A DNA stretch of 64,000 nucleotides, taken from Dysidea avara. Its lineage: Eukaryota; Porifera; Demospongiae; Dictyoceratida; Dysideidae. The stretch lies in assembly GCF_963678975.1 (NCBI RefSeq), contig NC_089273.1:27719073-27783072 (forward strand), read 5' to 3'. Position numbers and translations under genes: made by a program. Below are positions 23,431-36,229 of this stretch, piece by piece (the first letter of the stretch is position 1; each line of letters opens with the position of its first letter). The notes beneath the pieces are model-generated. The model was not told the origin of the DNA and ran no database searches. It saw only the letters and a program-made list of their open reading frames with translations.

Positions 23431-25068
23431 TACGTATACATGTGGCAAAATTATATTATCAAATATTGCAGTCAGGGTACTAGCGACGCTTTGTACCACT
23501 ACGTGACTACTCTCAGCACTGACGTACATTTCTACGTACGTACCATTAAAGGCTGGTAACTGTTGTATGTAGTAGTCGCTCCGAGTCTACTGCTCTGCCG
23601 GGATAAAGTGGTACGGTAGCCTACTAGCACGGCCCGGCACAGGCGAATCAAGTTCCTTTGCCGGTGACGCTGCTTGGGTACCAGGTAGCTATAGTTCATG
23701 CAGTCTTCGAGGATTTCCGTGATTCACTAGCACTTCTGTGTCACCCTTCAGTGCCTAACTGTTAGGGAATAATACGAGATCGACATCCGGTGCATGATAG
23801 TTTAATATGCACGTGATTTAGATACCCCATACATGAAATTTTACGGATGTTGACGTACAGCAATAATAATAGTTTGCTAGGCGCCAACTTCTCCAGCAAC
23901 TGTCTGACTTTATGGAGGTACAATGCAAAAATGATACTCCGCCAGCATTCGCTTACTGCTGAGGACGAATTTCCTGACTTTGACATTGGTTAAATTAAGT
24001 ACGTATAGGTAGTAATAAGTATATAGTTAGGTAATAAGTAGTAGTATGCTGTAGTTTTCAAGAAATTAAAACGAAATTTTGTTCGCTCGTATTGTTGTTA
24101 ATTGGTATTGTTATTATTTGTAAGTATTCTTACGGAGTTATATACAATGGTGAGTAGCTACGCGCACGATTTATAACATCACAACAGCTTTACAGCATAT
24201 TATATTAACGTATACGTTTAATTAAAGGACAACCTACAGCTCTAGCTACATGTTTCAATACAGCAGCAAAATTATTGAAATGTGCATTGTATTAATATTC
24301 CACGGCATGTATCAGGTCTATGTATACGTAGCAGCTGCTACTAAGGTCTTTTTCTTGATTTCGAAAGTAACGGCTTTCTAGGTGATCATGTAGCTATCTG
24401 TAAAAAAAAACGCATGCATCGGTTAAACTGATAGCTAGCCAGAAACCTTGAAAAAAATTAAATGAATATTTTAAACTAGTATGTAATGTAGCGATATCTA
24501 CGTACGTACCTACGTATATTGTGTGCCAGGTAATTTCTCGAGCATTCAGTTTCAGCGCGCCGCAATTAATTTAAGGAGCCCATCGAACACAGACCAAATT
24601 TTGTTGATAAGGACTTTATCGAGCATTCGAACAAATTTGATCGAGTGCTCGATTTACCGTAGCTCGAGTCCTCGAGAAAAACTTCGAGTGGAACTCCTCG
24701 AGTCTTCGAGCAGGATCAATCACCCTCGTGAGCGCTCGCGACGTTGCATTAAATCTGTACCGTAATATAGAGCATGAATAATTTGGTTTACATCCTTGTG
24801 TGAACTATTAATTACTCAGGTTTTTATAGACACTGTCATATATGAACAATGCTTAATACTTTAAGGATGATATCATCATTTGTCTCACACAAAATTCAAA
24901 CCCACAATCAGTTTTGTTATCACCATCTACTAAAAAGATAAACAAATTTAATAGATTATGGATGTGCAGTGCTTAGTCAGCACAGAAGTGGTTACTTGTG
25001 ATATGTGTAGTGTTATGATTCCTTCACTTAGCTGTATGCAGCAGTGTTCTACTTGGTTTTTCTGTTTT
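23431..25068. other. Gene-poor stretch
   Basis: A minus-strand open frame from ATG at 23986 (MSKSGNSSSAVSECWRSIIF, then a helical HKVRQLLEKLAPSKLLLLL) could be a first exon, but no domain or firm splice site confirms it. At 24535-24730 there is a patch dense in TCGAG and CTCGA words. No other feature supported. Confidence 0.3.
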
Positions 25069-25886
25069 AACCCTTAAACATGCATATGCCTATAATATAG
25101 GCAAATACACATGACTGCTATTAAAGTGCTATAACTTTTGAAACATACCTCAGGGTTCTGCTCAGGAATTCCTGAGTGATGGCCTACAGTTAACATGAAC
25201 CGATATATTGTGTGTTGTATTAGAATGTTTGTATGTTATATTATGGTATATTGCACATGCATCAGTGATATATGTAAGAATTGTACTGGTCGGATTTAAG
25301 AGGGTACTGGTTGGATTTTAGAGGTACTAGTCACTTTGAACCACTGCCAATCAGTGTGGGCAGAACCCTGATACCTCTTATGGCTATGCAATTTACTTTA
25401 TTCTATTCGTAATGTAATAAGCGTTACAATGATACCTAGGGTTTTCCTCTTTGTGCTAAAGCATGATGCCAGAACTCGCCATGTAATCAACTTTTCATTA
25501 CTTGAACACGCAAAACCTTTACATACCTTTATAAAATGATCCATAACTCTCTACCAGTTGTTACAATCAACTTCCAATAAAGTTTATTTGCTTCAGTATT
25601 AAATTTTGCATTAGGCCATACAAAGCAGATGTGATTAAAACGACAATCGAAATGACGAGAAACTTGGTTGATGGATAACACTGATTGCTGTTATTCTTTG
25701 CTTCATAATAAGTAAGTCTCCACTATTACAGTGCTTATTTAACTTTCCCCAAGTAGCCCAGTAAATAATATTTCGATCAAAGTGTACTTTTAGGTTAAAG
25801 GATTTGACCTGCCCCACCTAATGTCACCATGAAGGCGTGAAATGTGTAAACATGCATTCCCCAAAAGTTTTGTGTACATTTAAGGG
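25069..25886. mobile_element. piggyBac-like MITE, 818 bp
   Basis: Left end CCCTTAAACATG and right end ACATTTAAGGG (complement CCCTTAAATGT), each flanked by TTAA (25065-25068, 25887-25890). The terminal match is weaker than in the 14489 element. No ORF. Confidence 0.55.
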
Positions 25887-25890
25887 TTAA

Positions 25891-27370
25891 TGATATCCTC
25901 CGGTAGTCTGGTGTAGCCAACCTGCATCTGTATCAAGCATTTGTATGTGATATAAAATGCATTTTTACACCTCAGCTCATTAGAACCCCTGTGGCATCAA
26001 GTAGCACTGAAAAATTATCTCTCCAGAAAGAAGGTATTCCATGTATTCTTTCAAATGTATGGAGTTTATATAAAATGCTTGATCAACCAAAGCAGTGGCA
26101 AATTTGACACAATTCACTTAAATTTTACACCAACTTGCAGCCGCTATAATGCTCTACCTGTTTAACTGGGAATTTCCCCATGTGTGACTAGGAATTATCA
26201 TGACACTCTAGTTGTATGCAATCATCAATATGAAATGTATATGAATTATTTAAATCATTGGCTTTACTACAAGAGCAGTCATTTCCCAGTTGAATTGTGA
26301 TAGGAGAGTATTAAGGAAAAGAAAGGTATTGCTGATTCTGCCGATTTTAAGCAGAAAACTTCAATGTGTAAAGTGTTTGGAAAAGTTGTGCTTGACAAAA
26401 GGCACTGAACAAAATGAAATATGTGTAACTTAAATTTTGCGATAAGTTTGATGAATGTTTTGATATGCTGTATTAAAATAATTGTGGGTTAGTTCAGCAG
26501 AACAAAGGGTTTTAATTATTTCATTTATCTGTTGTGAATATATATATACATAGTATTTTTAAAGTTATAGTAGCAACTGTATATGCTAATATCGACTAGT
26601 GTTCTTTCCTTCAGTTAAGTTGATTACTAAAGGAGTTTGTTGTCTGTCATTAAAATGTTTCTTCATAGTTAACTCTATGAGTTTCATGGCGGATTATTCA
26701 ATAGGTTTTCCAACAAGTTCGACATTTACTTTCAAGTCAGGTGGCAGTGGTATTGATACCTGAGAACTTTTATTGTAATTAATAAAATCCTCCAGTTGAT
26801 GCCATTTCCAAGAATTTCTAAGTAGTGAAGATCACTGTTAAAATGTAACAATGGCCATCCACTGTTTTTACAGTAGCTGAAAATTTGAAATCCATCTAGC
26901 TATAATTATGAGGTTGTATAATGGAATATGAGATTGGTTGGTTGGTTGGTTGTATGAGGTTGAATTGCTATTGTTTTCCATCTAGTTCTTTACTCTACAA
27001 TGCAATTTTTAGCTAGAATATTTAACAACTTGACCACCACCACTCCATGCTGCATTGACAGATTAAGCATATAACAGCAAAGAGGAACATTGTAATCATA
27101 AACTCTCCAGTGGGTATTTCTGATATTCTCATCACTACTATAGCTTGTGCAACTTCTTCATACTTATACTCATTTATAATATATTTTTCTAATTATAGTT
27201 GTAGTATATATCCAGAGTATATAATGGGTAGAAAGAGTAATATACTATGTGGAATAGAAGTGAAATTCAATAAGATAAAGGCCTGCACTTCTGTGTGTGT
27301 ATATATAAAAACCCCTATAAAATTGCATGCTATATGGCTATTCTGTGCTTTTAATATAATTATAGTTGAG
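25891..27370. other. Gene-free stretch
   Basis: No supported gene or terminal repeat. A short TTGG tetranucleotide run is at about 26936-26951. Confidence 0.4.
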
Positions 27371-28860
27371 ATGGTAAGCAAGAGCAGGAAACGTCATCAG
27401 CAGAGACAATGAAAGTATGTAGAGAAACAGAAGGAAACATGTAACAAGGTAGATCAATTTGAGAAACAAGAAGATGATACTGTGGAGAGCACCACAACTT
27501 GGGACCAACGAAAACATGAAGTGAATAAGCAGAGACGATTCAAGTATTGGAGTTCTCCCAGTCAGAGAAGTGCTAAATCTAGCTACTATTGTAGTAAAAA
27601 GTCTCCTATAAAGGAGCATAAACGGCTAGCATATCATACCAATAAGTCAACAATCAATAAACAACGCAGAGAAGAATATTCTCAAAACCCTTCTCCTAAA
27701 CGGAAAAGGATGCATGAAAGTTATCATTCTGACCCTTCACCAAAAAGGCAAAAAAATGCACAGCAGTTACTCCTCTAATCCTTCACCAGTGAGGTAAAGA
27801 ATCCGTAAAAGCTATTCCTCTAATCCTTCACCCGTGAGGCAAAGAATTTGTAAAAGCTATTCCTCTAATCCTTCACCAGCGAGGCAAAGAATCCGTAAAA
27901 GCTATTGCTCTAATCCTTCACCAGTGAGGCAAAGAATTCGTATCAGCTATTCCTCTAATCCTTCACCAGTGAGGCAAAGGATCCATAAAAGCTATTCCTT
28001 TAATCCTTCACCAGTAAAGCAAAGGATGCGTGAAAGCTACACTGCAGATCCTTCACCAGTAAAGCAAAGAATGTGCAAATGCTACGCTTTAGATACTTCA
28101 CCAGTGAGACAAAGAATGCATACAAATTATGCCGTAGATCCCTCACCAGTGAGGCAAAGGATGTGTAATGTCTATAGACATAATCCCTCTCCTAAATGAC
28201 ATCAAGTGCTCAGTGCATATAAATGCTATCCAAAGCCATGGATCAAAAGGATTTTGGCCAAATACCATCTAAATCCATTGACTGTTAAACATTGTGCTTT
28301 ATCATCATATTATGAAAATATCGATCGTAGTTGATGCATCAGGCATGAGAAGTATGCTGAAAATCCACTTCCAGCTAAGAAAAGAGCAGCACAACGATAT
28401 GAAAGGCTACGCAGTGAACTATTGCACAAGGCAGCTGAGAAACGATGTGCCTCTTTAAGTGCGTTGGGTGTGTACAAAAAGTATAACTGTATTTTCAAGC
28501 GTAAAGGCAATCATCATGGTACTGCCTCAGAATATGTGGAAAGACTAGTTCAAACAATGGGAATAAGGAACAGGGCAGCAAACATGATTAAGGTGCAATT
28601 GTTAGTTAAGTCTGGTATACAGTAGCTTAGCTTCTTTAAACATCAATTCATAAAATCTTTTAATAAACTGAAGAACAATTTTAAATTAGAGTCTTCTCTT
28701 TGTAAGAAATCTGAGGACGTCCTTATGGACTCTGCTACACTATTAAAAAGAACCTGTGCCCACCACACAAAATCTTGTGTGAAACACTTGCAACTTATTT
28801 CACACATTTCCTTGTGTGCTTACCACACAAAATTTTGTGTGGTGTGACCACAGATTTTTG
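27371..28860 (+). pseudogene. Decayed ORF with 15-residue SYSSNPSPVRQRIRK repeats
   Basis: Starts MVSKSRKRHQQRQ at 27371. One frame continues KYVEKQKETCNKVDQFEKQ after a TGA at 27410-27412, with a basic linker to about 27675. About eleven 45-bp repeats (27677-28199) encode variants of SYSSNPSPVRQRIRK. A homopolymer shift near 27750 and a TAA near 27795 interrupt them. After TGA at 28197-28199 and another near 28333, the frame goes on as EYVERLVQTMGIRNRAANM. The protein would be very basic and probably nuclear or nucleic-acid binding. Similar NPxPxKxR repeat tracts precede Helitron-associated proteins in cnidarians and sponges as I recall, so a Helitron remnant is possible, but no Rep or helicase motif is visible. 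Confidence 0.45.
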
Positions 28861-29719
28861 TGTACCTCATACATGACTTTTGTGTGTCTAGCACATGACA
28901 GCCATGTGATGCATACATGATTTAGGTGTTTCCCCCACACTAGCTTCATGTTATTTACCATAATATAATACCTTAAAGCAATAAAAAAACATACAATAAA
29001 AGGTACAACTTGTGATGTATGTATTTGATCTGTTTTGTAGGCACCAGAATCAGGTGGGAAGGAGTAACACGGGCAGCTAGTTACAGACACCCTCTACCAT
29101 CTTGAGTGAGGAAGTATGTGGTCCCAACCGCCATCTAGAGAAGCTCCTTCTGTCAACACCAACCTTAACTTTATTTTACACTGTATAAAAAATGTAGCAA
29201 TAATGAACATATCTTGTGTACACAATGTTCATACCTCAAACACGCAAATATCAGTTCATCTTTGGGCATGACATCACACACACACACACAAGGTCTTGCT
29301 CTGTTAAATGTAATAAAGTCACAATGGACAAAAAAATAAGAATCTTGCCACCTCAGTCAAGGACTCCCAGTCTATAGTGGTCCATCTCAAATTATTCAAA
29401 CCTGCATTAATATCAATGTGGTAATACTTTGTATAGGAAATAGCACTGGCATACCTGTTTCTGTGTAACTGTACAGTTGAATTTGGTCATTCTTTTCTTC
29501 CTGCATCAATGAACTACATGATTACAAAAGCAGTAGGTTGGTGACTCACCAATGGAGACAAACCCATCATCAATGTAATTTGGTTACATCAGTTCAATAT
29601 CAGTGATGGGGCGTATGGTGGTAAACTAGTCTTCAGGAATGCATGGAACATTTCCACCTCCTAAAAAACACATGAGTAGCTACAAACAATTTATATTTTA
29701 ATGGAAAACAAACATTATA
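28861..29719. other. Gene-free stretch
   Basis: Nothing supported apart from a short CA microsatellite near 29275-29290. Just upstream (28760-28860) are repeated CACACAAAATTTTGTGTG palindromes. Confidence 0.4.
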
Positions 29720-29910
29720 CAGGGCCGGAGGAGGGAAAATTGAGTTGGTCAGGCCATTAACTATAATGTTGAAATTGCTACTATATACATGCCAATGAGA
29801 GAGGAGCTGTTGCACAGTGTGCGAAGCACACTCAGCTCTGCGAAGTGCAAAGCATGAGCATTCTAGGGGGTCTGGGGGCATACCCCCACAGGAAATTTTT
29901 TAAAATTAGA
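29720..29910. mobile_element. hAT-type terminal fragment
   Basis: Starts CAGGGCCGGAGGAGGG after TTATA. It shares subterminal phrases (GGTCTGGGGGCATACCCCCA, then TTTTTTAAAATTAGACAC) with the right end of the hAT element at 36560-36737. I could not find its partner end. Confidence 0.5.
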
Positions 29911-30306
29911 CACTCATATATGCAATTTTAGTGACATTTCACTGCTAGCTAGCTATATAAATATTCCCAAGCCTATCTGTTGTTCTTCAGACTTTCTATA
30001 CTATATGTAGACCTGACATAAAGGGGTGAGGGAACACAGCATGAAACTTACTGTATGGTTCATTTAGTTATAGCTAGCAATTAGAAGTTCAAGGGGGGCC
30101 TGGGGGTGCAACCCCCAGGAGCTGCAGAATTTTTGCAATTTTTGCAGGAGCTGCAGAATTTTTGCTGCCTCTATAGATTGATTTTGGGGACAACTAGCCA
30201 GCATAAGTATAGAGCTCAATAATTCTCTGTCATGGTCAGACCACATTGCCAACACCGCCAACAAAGCATGAACTTTCTCAAACATCTAATGTCAAAGCAT
30301 CAGCAT

Positions 30307-30670
30307 TAGTGCTCTGCGATATACCAGTAATACTGTTTATCGTGATAAATTATCATAACCGATTGTATACCGTGGCAGCCTTTGATAACCAATATATCAA
30401 AATACCAGTATATTAATGAATACCAGTATAGGATTGATTTTAATCCAGCCTTTGCTGTTGATGGTTTAGCAGACATGCCCTAAAAAACTTGATCTTGTCA
30501 AATTACAACACATGCCTTCTTGTACTTATTTTTTGGGTTTTTAGGATGCATATCGCTCCATACTAGGCTCAACAAATGATGCAATAGTTACAATAACAAG
30601 CTAACTATATACCGATATACCACAATATTTTCCTGTTACAACTACCGAATTTCAATACCGCCGAGCAGTA
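30307..30670. mobile_element. hAT MITE (364 bp)
   Basis: Ends TAGTGCTCTGCGATATACC and ATACCGCCGAGCAGTA, with an 8-bp duplication ATCAGCAT/ATCAACAT (30299-30306, 30671-30678) differing at one base. The interior is rich in ATACCAGTAT words. No ORF. Confidence 0.7.
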
Positions 30671-30932
30671 ATCAACATATTTTAACATTTTCCAACCCAT
30701 AATGGAATATAGAGTTAGAGATCCAGAGTTCAAAATAACATGTTTTACTTGTGTGGCCACAGGTGCCACACAAAATCTATTTTGTATGGCTATTTGATCA
30801 AATGTACTGCACCCTTGAACAATTTCTTAGTAACACTTAAACAGCATACTGTAGTCATATAATATAATGCAGGTAGAAACAATACATAGATAATACAAAG
30901 TAAAAACAAACAAATCAACCAATCAAAGTATC

Positions 30933-32600
30933 CTATTCATTAAGCCAGTCAAGGTCATTGTCATCTTCACTTTCACTAGAAGGTACAGAAGTACTGTCCT
31001 CTGAATCATCCAAAATAATAACTTTACTACTCTTGTCATCTTTACTATGCTTTTTGTACTTTTTTCTAGGTTTTTGATTTGGCCTCCTTGTTTTGTCAGT
31101 CCACCACAGATCAATAGCTTGATCTGCCACAAAACTAGTCAATGGAATTTTGTTACTATTCAATAACAGGAGATCATCAAAAGACTCAGCAAACAGTAGT
31201 GACCGTCTGTCTGTTTTGATTATATTGCTCAATGAAAAGACCCTCTCAACTGTCCCATTCAATGCAGGTAAGGAAAACAATAGTTGAACAAGAAGTAATG
31301 CACTTCGCCAATCACATTTAGTTGGAACATTGAATAACCTCCACCAAACACTTCTGTACTCAAGAGTTGACAGAGAAATAAAACTTGCAGCATAATCCAT
31401 CATTTTGGTAAACTCTCGATGAATCTCACTAGTTTCTGCTTCTGCTTCTGCTCCCTGCAGTGGCACTTTGAATCTAGTTACCAACCTCAAAACTTCATTT
31501 AAGAGATTACTTTCCTCCAGAAGTTTCTCCCAACCTTGAGTGTTCAAAACAACAATGATATCTCTCATTAACTCAAGGTCAGACCACTCTAGACGAGACT
31601 TTATGCACTGACTTACACCTTTACAACAGTCCTTGTAGCGTGCTACAAAGTATTCATCTGCAGTGACATAACACTTCACTTTCTGAGCTTGGTAATAATA
31701 TTCAGTCGTTGAACCCGAACCCTCTTTGACAAACTTAACACAAGTAGTAGAGTAGGTTGCCCATTGACTTAAAGGCTTAGATGCCAACTTTTCCATTTCA
31801 CGCAATGTCTCCAGAAGACTTGTAAGTGCTGCGACAATGTCAATCTCGTCACTATGCATGACTTTAGAAAAGATACTACAAATCAATAAACAAAGCACAC
31901 CCCAAGATATATTTTGCATGTGTCCATTGAAGGTAGTATCCTCTTAGTTTTGAAACGGTCAGTACTTTTCACTGACGAGTTTTCTGATAAGGTTGACAGA
32001 TGTTGTGTGTAGGCCCCAAATTTAGAGAGAATTCTTTTCATAGCACTGAGCTTATGAGTTATCCACCATTAGGGACCCGCCGATTATGCTCATAATTTTA
32101 CCTATTATGCTATGCTGCACTGCTAAAAATTTACTTATCATGCTTAAATATATGCTCAATACTTACCCATTATGCTCAAATTATGCCCAATTATTTATGC
32201 TTCAGTTCCCATGCTCTAGTAATAATTTCCAATTTATGGATAAATTATAGTGGCTGAAGCACAAACTTACTTATCAAAATGTATATCACAGAAAAGATCG
32301 ATATACTCTAATAGAACAGTCAGTTATATGATTGTTCTATTAGAGTTACTGACTGTTCTATTAGAGTATATCGATCTTTTTGTGATAGCTATTTTGATAA
32401 GTAAGAATTCATACTATTACACAAATATTCTACCTATTATGCTAGCATTATGCTCAATGCTTTCAGACACCTATTATACTCATAATTATGCCAGCATAAT
32501 CGGCGGGTCCCTATCCACCATGTACCGCTGGCTCTGACAGGTTTTATACCATCGTCAGTGAAGGTAGCAATTGGGATCACACCATACTGCTAATACAGCA
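30933..32600 (-). pseudogene. hAT transposase, C-terminal part, split by a MITE
   Basis: The minus-strand frame 31919-30933 (328 aa) reads LLICSIFSKVMHSDEIDIVA, KSRLEWSDLELMRDIIVVL and the hAT dimerisation block LLFSLPALNGTVERVFSLSN...KTDRRSLLF, ending in DLWWTDKTRRPNQKPRKKYK and an acidic tail. Upstream, in a shifted frame, is ITHKLSAMKRILSKFGAYTQ. Beyond MITE 32070-32513 the frame resumes as PIATFTDDGIKPVRASGTW. This order matches the C17orf113-like hAT group. The N-terminal zinc finger and first catalytic region are missing. There is one frameshift near 31920 plus the MITE insertion. Not functional as a transposase. Confidence 0.85.
32070..32513. mobile_element. hAT-type MITE (444 bp) inside the hAT transposase
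   Basis: Ends TAGGGACCCGCCGATTATGC and GCATAATCGGCGGGTCCCTA are near-perfect inverted repeats, flanked by an exact 8-bp duplication TCCACCAT (32062-32069, 32514-32521). Excision restores the transposase reading GTWWITHKLSAM. It contains an inner palindrome (about 32268-32403) with three copies of the TCTATTAGAGT motif. Confidence 0.92.
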
Positions 32601-32987
32601 TCCACAGCTAAATAAGAGACTGTTACGGGACGAAATTATACCGTAAAGATACCCGTAGCTGAGCAAATACGCGACAACTACGGGGTTCGTACAAAACCCC
32701 AAGACGAGGTTCGAGCTTACCCGTGGTGGAACCACCTTTCAAGACGTGGATCCGTCTTTATACTCGTCTCAATCTCGAGACGCGTCGTCACGATGGGCGT
32801 AATTGTGCCATGCACGTGATCGCTAATCTATATTTGCGACTCCTGGTTTGGTTTATAAAATTCGCGTAAATTTTAATACTTGCAATATAATATTTACAAC
32901 ACAATTCCCCCATAATCACTGTCACTCCCATTATCTCCGCTTAGTGTGTCAAAAACTTCTAGTCCTCCTTCCTCTTGATACTATAAC
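32601..32987. other. CpG-dense patch between hAT genes
   Basis: 32630-32830 contains roughly 22 CG dinucleotides in about 200 bp, far above the surrounding sequence. No ORF, and no RNA gene that I can fold by eye. Confidence 0.4.
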
Positions 32988-33116
32988 CAGGGCAGTAGGA
33001 ATCGGTCAGGTTTGTCCGGCCATGGCCGGACCACTTTGCAACCCTACAATAATTGTATTGTTTGAATTCGTAATTTCAATTATTTTGATGCATTTCGATG
33101 AATACGACAGCTGAAA

Positions 33117-36100
33117 ATGGCAACGTTATTCTCCTGGTTTTCAAAGTCAAGTTCTGCGTCTACCTCATCCTCTTCATCATCATCTACAGTATCTTCACCA
33201 TTGTCATCATTGGTGCCATCATCCAAGCAAGACAATTCTTCCCCATCACAGCTTGCCACATCCGGTTCCCACCTCGCATCACAAGACGATTCTTCCCCGT
33301 CACAGCTCGCCACGTCCCTTGTATCACAGCGTCACACTGACAGTCTCAACTATCCACAAATACTTGATGCTCCTCACCAGCCTCGTTCATTCCATTTTCC
33401 ACGTCGTTCATTTGGAAGTAAAAAAGTGGTTAAGCGGGGATTTAATGCAAGTTGGTTCGACAGCCATACGTGGCTGCACTATGATGAAAGTAAGGATTTA
33501 GCGTTTTGTTACCTTTGCATGAAGGCAGTAAGGAAGAACACGTTAAATCTTAGTAGGTGTGCAGACAAGGCCTTTATATCTACAGGATTTTCTAATTGGA
33601 AAGATGCCAAAGTAGTCTTTAGAAATCACGAACAAACTAAATGCCATAAAGAAGCTGTACACACTGTAGTAGCCCTGCCCAGAGATTATGAAGATTGTGC
33701 TGAGTTGCTTTCCTCGCAGCATGCAAAAGAGAAAGCTAATAATAGGCAAATGATGCTTAAGTTGCTTTCAAATATTCGTTTCATGGCACGTCAAGGTATA
33801 CCACTGCGAGGTGATGGCGAAGAAGATGACTCCAACTACACCCAGCTACTTAGACTTAGAGGGTTAGATGACATTCGTGTGTTGGACTGGGTAAAAAGAA
33901 AAAGTGATAAATATACCTCTCCTGATGTCCAGAATGAGATGTTGGAGATCATGAGTAAGATGGTTTTACGGAAGATCATCACTAATATTCAAAATGCATT
34001 ATTTTATACAATTATGGTAGATGAAACAACTGACTGTTCAAACCAGGAGCAGGTAGTGCTAGTACTTCGCTGGGTGGACGATGCTTTAGAAACACATGAG
34101 GATTTTATTGGTCTTTACAGTGTATCTTCCATTAGCGCAGATACTCTCACAATTGTCATCAAGGATTGACTACAATGCCTCAATCTTCCTATTTCAAAGA
34201 TGCGTAGCCAGTGTTATGATGGTGCATCAAGTATGACTGGTGCAAAGAAGGGGGTTGCTAAACAAATTCAGGATGTTGAAAAACGGGCAATATTCATACA
34301 TTGCTATGGCCATGCTCTGAATTTGGCATGTGGTGATGCTATAAAGGGATGCAAGGTTCTTAAATCTGCTCTAGAAACAACTCAAGAGATAACCAAACTT
34401 GTTAAGTTTTCTCCAAAACGAGAAGTTTTATTCAAAGAAAAAAGCAGGAAGTGGCTCCAGATACACCTGGTATTCGACTATTATGTCCAACACGTTGGAC
34501 AGTTCGTGGTGACAGCCTTGGTAGTGTTGTAAGCAACTATGCCATTCTGCAGGATACATATGAACAGAGCAAGGATGAAGTTACTGACACAGAAATAAAA
34601 AGCCACATTATAGGTGTCAGTGCTCAGATGACATCATTTGAATACTTGTTTGGCACATTGCTTGGTGAGTGCATTCTTAGGAGCATTGATAATTTGAGCA
34701 AAACACTCCAAAACCCAGAAATGTCAGCTGCTGAGGCTCAAGATGTTGTTAAATTAACAGCTTTAACACTGCAGTCCATTCGAACAAGTGAAATGTTTGA
34801 TCAATTCTGGGATAAAGTGATCCAATATATGTCAAGTGGAGGAATTAATGTCAGTTCTCCAAAGCTACCACGAAAACGGAAAGCACCAAGAAGGTTAGAG
34901 GTCGGTTGTGGTGAGCCTTCATTTTCTCAAAGCCCTAAGGATTTGTATCGTAGGCATTACTTTGAGGCTTTAGATTTAGCATTGGAAGCTATTAGGGATA
35001 GGTTTGATCAGGTTGGTTATAAAACCTATAAAAATCTCCAAGACGTGTTATTAAAGGCAGCACGTGACTTACCGTATGATCCAGAATTGAAAGCTGTATA
35101 AGATTTTTATGGTGATGATTTTGACCAATCACAACTAGGAACCCAACTGCAGCATTTGACCACACATTTTAAGGATCTGGGTGATAGCCAAAAAAGTGTG
35201 TCATTTGTGACTGTCTCTGGGAAAACCGGTCTTATCGCCCATTTAAAAGTATCGAGAAACGTCGGTTTTAAATATTCTGTGTGTTGTAGCTGGCCAATGG
35301 TGGTAGCTACGCATACCAAATTTTCACACGTTTCACAACAATTTCTTACCTTCCTAATCATCCACTGAAGAAGTAGTCAACAGCTAAGTTTCCCGCCATT
35401 TTAGATAGCTTTTAAACCGAGGTTGTCTGTATCAGGCGAGCTCCAGAAGGGGTGGGAGGCGGGGGCCCTGGAAGGCGGCAAGATGGTGTTCAAAAATTGA
35501 AAAGAGACGTGCTAGGATGAATTAGGCCAAGTTATAGGCCATTCAGGGCTCAGAACTGGCTAAAATGAAAGGAAATTTACAGCACAGGTCATTGTCCAAC
35601 ACCACAGAGCTGTACAGCCACACACAGCCATCTCCTGGTCGGCCAGGGCTCCATCAAGACCCCAGACCACTCGTACGGCTCGCCACTGTGCTCTAGAAAA
35701 GCAGCCAGCAAAAGCAGACCACTTTACTCTGGTGGACTGTGGCAGTGAAACTTGATAGTGCATTCATTAAACTTTGTGTTTGTGTGAAAAAATCAAACTT
35801 CCTGTCTTGGGCGATAAGAACGGTTTTCGTAGATCCAGTCACATTTAAGGATGTCTGTGAGTATTTGAAATCATTGTCAAACTGTCAGCGTAGTTTTTTT
35901 CGCAAGTGTTGGTGTTAGTAACCTTAATACTTGTGATGCCAGCTACCAATGCTGGAAGTGAGCATTCTTTTTCTGCATTGCGCAGAATTAAGAGTTACCT
36001 TAGGTCAACAATGTCTCAAGTAAGACTCAATTTCCTAATGGTACTACATGTACACAAAGAACTAACTGACCAGTTGCATCTCATTGAAGTAGCTAACGAG

Positions 36101-36229
36101 TTTGTTAGCAACAAATCTACTGAACACAGATTAAGTATCTTCGGGAAATTTACTGAGAGAGATACTGTAGGTGTAAGTGTTTGCCCTAATTGTGGAAAAG
36201 TCTTGAGTTGCAGTGCCTGTTGTAAATAG
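33117..36229 (+). pseudogene. ZMYM1-like hAT transposase (TTF finger, DUF4371)
   Basis: Starts MATLFSWFSKSSSAST at 33117. A Ser-rich N-terminus is followed by a TTF-type zinc finger (WFDSHTWLHYDE, FCYLCM, H..TKCHKEA, about residues 115-185) and the RNase H-like core with IMVDETTDCSNQEQ and RSQCYDGASSMTGAKKGV. The hAT dimerisation block is GSEHSFSALRRIKSYLRSTM near the C-terminus. Breaks: TGA at about 34167-34169, a frameshift near 34450, a TAA at about 35099, the MITE at 35207-35842 (frame KSVSF-KDVCEYLKSL restored on removal) and a shift near 35905. It would act in the nucleus on its own termini. Inactive copy of a plain DNA transposon. Confidence 0.88.
35207..35842. mobile_element. GTGAC-family MITE, copy G (636 bp)
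   Basis: Starts GTGACTGTCTCTGGG and ends GTAGATCCAGTCAC; the inner repeat CTTATCGCCC/GGGCGATAAG also pairs. ATTT is duplicated at 35203-35206 and 35843-35846. The 4-bp duplication is confirmed independently because its removal restores the hAT reading frame. Confidence 0.9.
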
